Source of the DNA: Planctomycetota bacterium
GTDB taxonomy: Bacteria > Planctomycetota > UBA1135 > GCA-002686595
DNA length: 6,569 bases
Reading direction: 5' to 3'
Assembly (NCBI GenBank): GCA_027623615.1
Contig: JAQBVH010000188.1
Coordinates: 1-6,569, forward strand
In this document: piece by piece, positions 4,753 through 6,569 of the stretch
Position numbering within the stretch: position 1 is the stretch's first letter
How the letters are laid out: every line of letters starts with the position of its first letter
Notes under the pieces: model-generated
Database searches by the model: none
The model's input: the letters and a program-made list of their open reading frames with translations, nothing else
Told to the model about the DNA's origin: nothing
Program-made: the position numbers and the translations under genes

Positions 4753-6378
4753 ATGCGTACGATCACAGCCCTCACGCTCCTCACGTTCACCCTCCCGCTC
4801 AAGGCCCAGGCCCAGGGCAGCTACGACCAGGCGCTCGCGCGCTACGAGCAGTGCAAGGCGCGGCCGCCGTTCAAGATGCACGGCCGCGGCTGGGAGGCCC
4901 TGGCCAAGAGCGGCGATCCGCGCGCGGTCGAGATCATGGCGCGGGACTACGCCAAGCCGTTCTCCCCCGACCATGAGTTCGCGCGCTATCTGGTCACGGC
5001 GATCGCGACCAAGCACCTCAAGTCCCTCGAGTGCGTGCCCGCCTTCGACGCCTGGCGTGAGGCGCACGACGCGGCGCAGGACGCGTGGCTGTGGGCGCGT
5101 GCCCTCGAGGTGGGGGCGCGGCGCGGGCAGGGCCAGACTGCCGTCGACGTGATCCGCGATCCGAAGCAGGACCTGTTCTTGCGCGCAGCCGCCCTCGACG
5201 CCCTGGCCGCCGCGGGTGACACGCGCCTCTTCGAGATCGTGCCCGAGGTGGCGCTCGACATGCCCAAAGCTCCCGAGGAGCGCTACGTGCTCGTCGGCGC
5301 CCTGGCTGACGCGCTGATCGCCCTCAAGGCCAAGTCAAGCACGAAGGAGTACCGCGCCATGGCGGTGCCCGTCATCCGACTGCTCGACGACGAGGAGCTG
5401 CCGTACGCCGCCAAGCTGACCCTCGCGCGGCATCTGATGAAGGCCCTGAACCAGAAGGAGCTGGTCATGGAGTCCCAGCCTTGGGTCGACGCCCTGGCCG
5501 GCAAGGCGCGCAAGGAGACCACCGGCGGACTGGACTATGTCAAGCCGACCTTCTTCGGGGTCGAGGGCAGCGGCAAGCGCATCGTCTACCTGATCGACGC
5601 GTCGGACTCGATGTGCAAGGAGCTGCCTGGCGAACGGCCGAAGGGGCCGACGTCAGGTCCGAAGACCAAGCGCAAGAAGGGCGAGCTGCCCACCGAGGCC
5701 GACATCCCGTGGCACCTGATCGAGACGCGCTTCGACCTCGCCCGCGAGCACCTGAAGATCAGCCTGCAGCGCCTGTCGGAGGACCAGTCCTTCTGCGTGA
5801 TCCTCTTCGGCGACCGCGCGCGCACCCTCGACGCGACCAAGGGCCTCGTGCCGGCCAAGTCGAGCACGATCAAGAAGGCGCTCAAGGAGCTCGACCAGAT
5901 CGAGGAGGGCCCCCCCGCCAACCTGCGTCCGGACGGGACCCTCGAGGGCAAGACCAACTTGCACGCGGGCCTGCGCATGGCCTTCGGCGCCATCGAGAAG
6001 AAGATCGTCGGCGAGGGCGCCTACGTCGACCTCGACACCTACCTCGAGGGCGCGGACACGATCTTCCTCCTGTCCGACGGCGACCCGACCTGGGACGACT
6101 GGGACCTGGTCGCCGACAACTACCGCGAGGACACCCTGGGCGACCCGGAGAGCCGCATCAAGGTGGGCGACGCGCCGCGGGTGCACTACTCGGGGCCGTA
6201 CGTTAGCTGGTTGCTGCTGCTCGAGGACGTCGAGCGGATGAACATGTTCCGGGAGGTCGAGCTGCACTGCATCGCGATCGGCGAGGTGCAGATGGCCTTC
6301 GTGAAGATGCTGGCCGACATCGGGATGGGGCAGGCCGTCCAGATGGGCAACCGGCCGCAGCAGCAGCCGGGGAAGTAG
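4753..6378 (+). CDS. Exported helical-repeat protein with von Willebrand factor A (VWA) domain
   Basis: This 541-residue protein starts with a Sec-type signal peptide: Arg2, a hydrophobic core at 4-16 and a likely cut after A18-Q-A20. Residues 21-270 are Ala/Leu-rich paired helices with repeat-like segments ('AAALDALAAAGDTRLFEIV', 'LVGALADALIALK', 'AKLTLARHLMKAL'), resembling HEAT or TPR-type scaffolds. The VWA domain follows a 'FFGVEGSGKR' lead-in and has the full MIDAS site: D282-A-S284-D-S286, T401 in GKTNLHAGL and D442 in FLLSDGD. A Lys/Pro-rich insert at about 293-316 interrupts it after the first motif. The end 'LHCIAIGEVQMAFVKMLADIG' is the usual last strand and helix. VWA domains bind protein ligands through Mg2+, and the partner here is unknown. 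ATG 4753 is chosen because it gives the signal peptide, although no clear ribosome site precedes it. The frame upstream to 4243 overlaps the lipoprotein and is Arg/Pro-rich shadow. Confidence 0.9.
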   Translation: MRTITALTLLTFTLPLKAQAQGSYDQALARYEQCKARPPFKMHGRGWEALAKSGDPRAVEIMARDYAKPFSPDHEFARYLVTAIATKHLKSLECVPAFDAWREAHDAAQDAWLWARALEVGARRGQGQTAVDVIRDPKQDLFLRAAALDALAAAGDTRLFEIVPEVALDMPKAPEERYVLVGALADALIALKAKSSTKEYRAMAVPVIRLLDDEELPYAAKLTLARHLMKALNQKELVMESQPWVDALAGKARKETTGGLDYVKPTFFGVEGSGKRIVYLIDASDSMCKELPGERPKGPTSGPKTKRKKGELPTEADIPWHLIETRFDLAREHLKISLQRLSEDQSFCVILFGDRARTLDATKGLVPAKSSTIKKALKELDQIEEGPPANLRPDGTLEGKTNLHAGLRMAFGAIEKKIVGEGAYVDLDTYLEGADTIFLLSDGDPTWDDWDLVADNYREDTLGDPESRIKVGDAPRVHYSGPYVSWLLLLEDVERMNMFREVELHCIAIGEVQMAFVKMLADIGMGQAVQMGNRPQQQPGK

Positions 6379-6393
6379 TTTGGGCCGTCCCGA

Positions 6394-6446
6394 TCCCCCA
6401 CCCGCCCGCCGGGGGGACCGCCCCGCGCGAGCGCTTGTTGCGGTCC
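6394..6446. terminator. GC-rich hairpin region between convergent genes, possible terminator
   Basis: GGACCGC (6415-6421) pairs with GCGGTCC (6440-6446), and its loop contains a small inner palindrome GCGC-GA-GCGC (6425-6434). A competing stem, TCCCCC (6394-6399) with GGGGGA (6412-6417), overlaps it. A short T-run (6458-6461) lies a dozen bases further on for the plus strand, too far for a classical intrinsic terminator; the minus strand has none. The position between two gene ends supports a role in ending transcription. Confidence 0.35.
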
Positions 6447-6467
6447 GCGGTTCAGGGTTTTCAATCC

Positions 6468-6569
6468 TCAGCGCACGTCGAAGCACATCACCCGTCGACC
6501 GGCCGGCTCCGCGCCGAAGATCTCCTTGCCGGTCTGACGCACGAAGAGCAGCCCGCTCGAGAGAGCCGG
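6468..6569 (-). CDS. C-terminal end of a convergent protein-coding gene, product unknown
   Basis: Read on the minus strand from base 6569, the frame gives 33 residues ending at a TGA (complement of 6468-6470). About 30 of 33 codons end in G or C, as in the other genes here, while the other minus-strand frames look less gene-like. The segment contains LLFVRQTGKEIFGAEP and ends RRVMCFDVR. It has no motif that I can assign. The gene starts outside the window and converges on the VWA gene with an 89-nt spacer. Calling it real rests on codon bias and an undisturbed frame only. Confidence 0.55.
   Translation of the reverse strand, partial: PALSSGLLFVRQTGKEIFGAEPAGRRVMCFDVR

Noticed and set aside
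4084..6378. The lipoprotein and VWA protein as parts of a defence or topoisomerase-linked system
   Set aside because: Neither has nuclease, ATPase or other effector motifs, both carry export signals, and a 116-nt gap precedes the VWA gene; adjacency alone is not enough.
5653..6486. A 277-codon minus-strand open frame opposite the VWA gene
   Set aside because: Leu/Val/Asp-rich shadow without motifs, and it lies in a different frame from the better-supported minus-strand gene end at 6468-6569.

Overview
The window is a GC-rich bacterial chromosomal segment, with third codon positions almost all G or C. It carries five complete genes on the + strand, one gene cut by the left edge (+ strand) and one cut by the right edge (- strand). 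I see no tRNA, rRNA, CRISPR array, insertion sequence or phage gene. Three things suggest a planctomycete-like bacterium, or another deep GC-rich lineage such as Myxococcota: a futalosine-pathway mqnA gene, a secreted VWA protein of the 'FFG...KRIVYLIDASDSM' style that I associate with planctomycetes, and a lipoprotein gene starting with TTG. The taxonomy is inference and cannot be settled from 6.5 kb.

Layout. 1-618: 3' part of mqnA (menaquinone synthesis). 611-808: a 65-residue zinc-ribbon protein with a C-terminal membrane segment, overlapping the mqnA end by 8 nt. 809-1109: about 300 nt without a convincing gene, with a candidate promoter near 981-1009. 1110-2921 and 2937-4088: the B and A subunits of DNA topoisomerase VI, a type IIB enzyme typical of archaea and plants and only sporadic in bacteria, in the B-then-A order. 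4085-4636: a lipoprotein whose TTG start overlaps the TGA stop of subunit A. 4753-6378: an exported helical-repeat plus von Willebrand factor A protein with a complete MIDAS metal site. 6468-6569: the C-terminal end of a convergent minus-strand gene, separated from the VWA gene by a GC-rich spacer with a hairpin.

The topoisomerase VI pair looks functional. Subunit B has the GHKL ATPase boxes, the transducer switch lysine and the W-x-x-Y block. Subunit A has the catalytic tyrosine of the winged-helix domain and the Toprim acidic residues. The two are about 15 nt apart, so they are probably co-transcribed and made together as the A2B2 enzyme. The lipoprotein is probably translationally coupled to subunit A, but nothing in its sequence links it to DNA topology.

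The most unusual point is the C-terminus of subunit B. Where the family normally stops, the frame runs on into a hydrophobic transmembrane-like helix and a short polar helix. This tail begins at an in-frame ATG (2796) that has its own ribosome binding site, and its codon use differs sharply from the body. Either this topoisomerase VI is membrane-tethered, or a separate 41-residue membrane microprotein has become fused to, or nested in, the subunit B gene.
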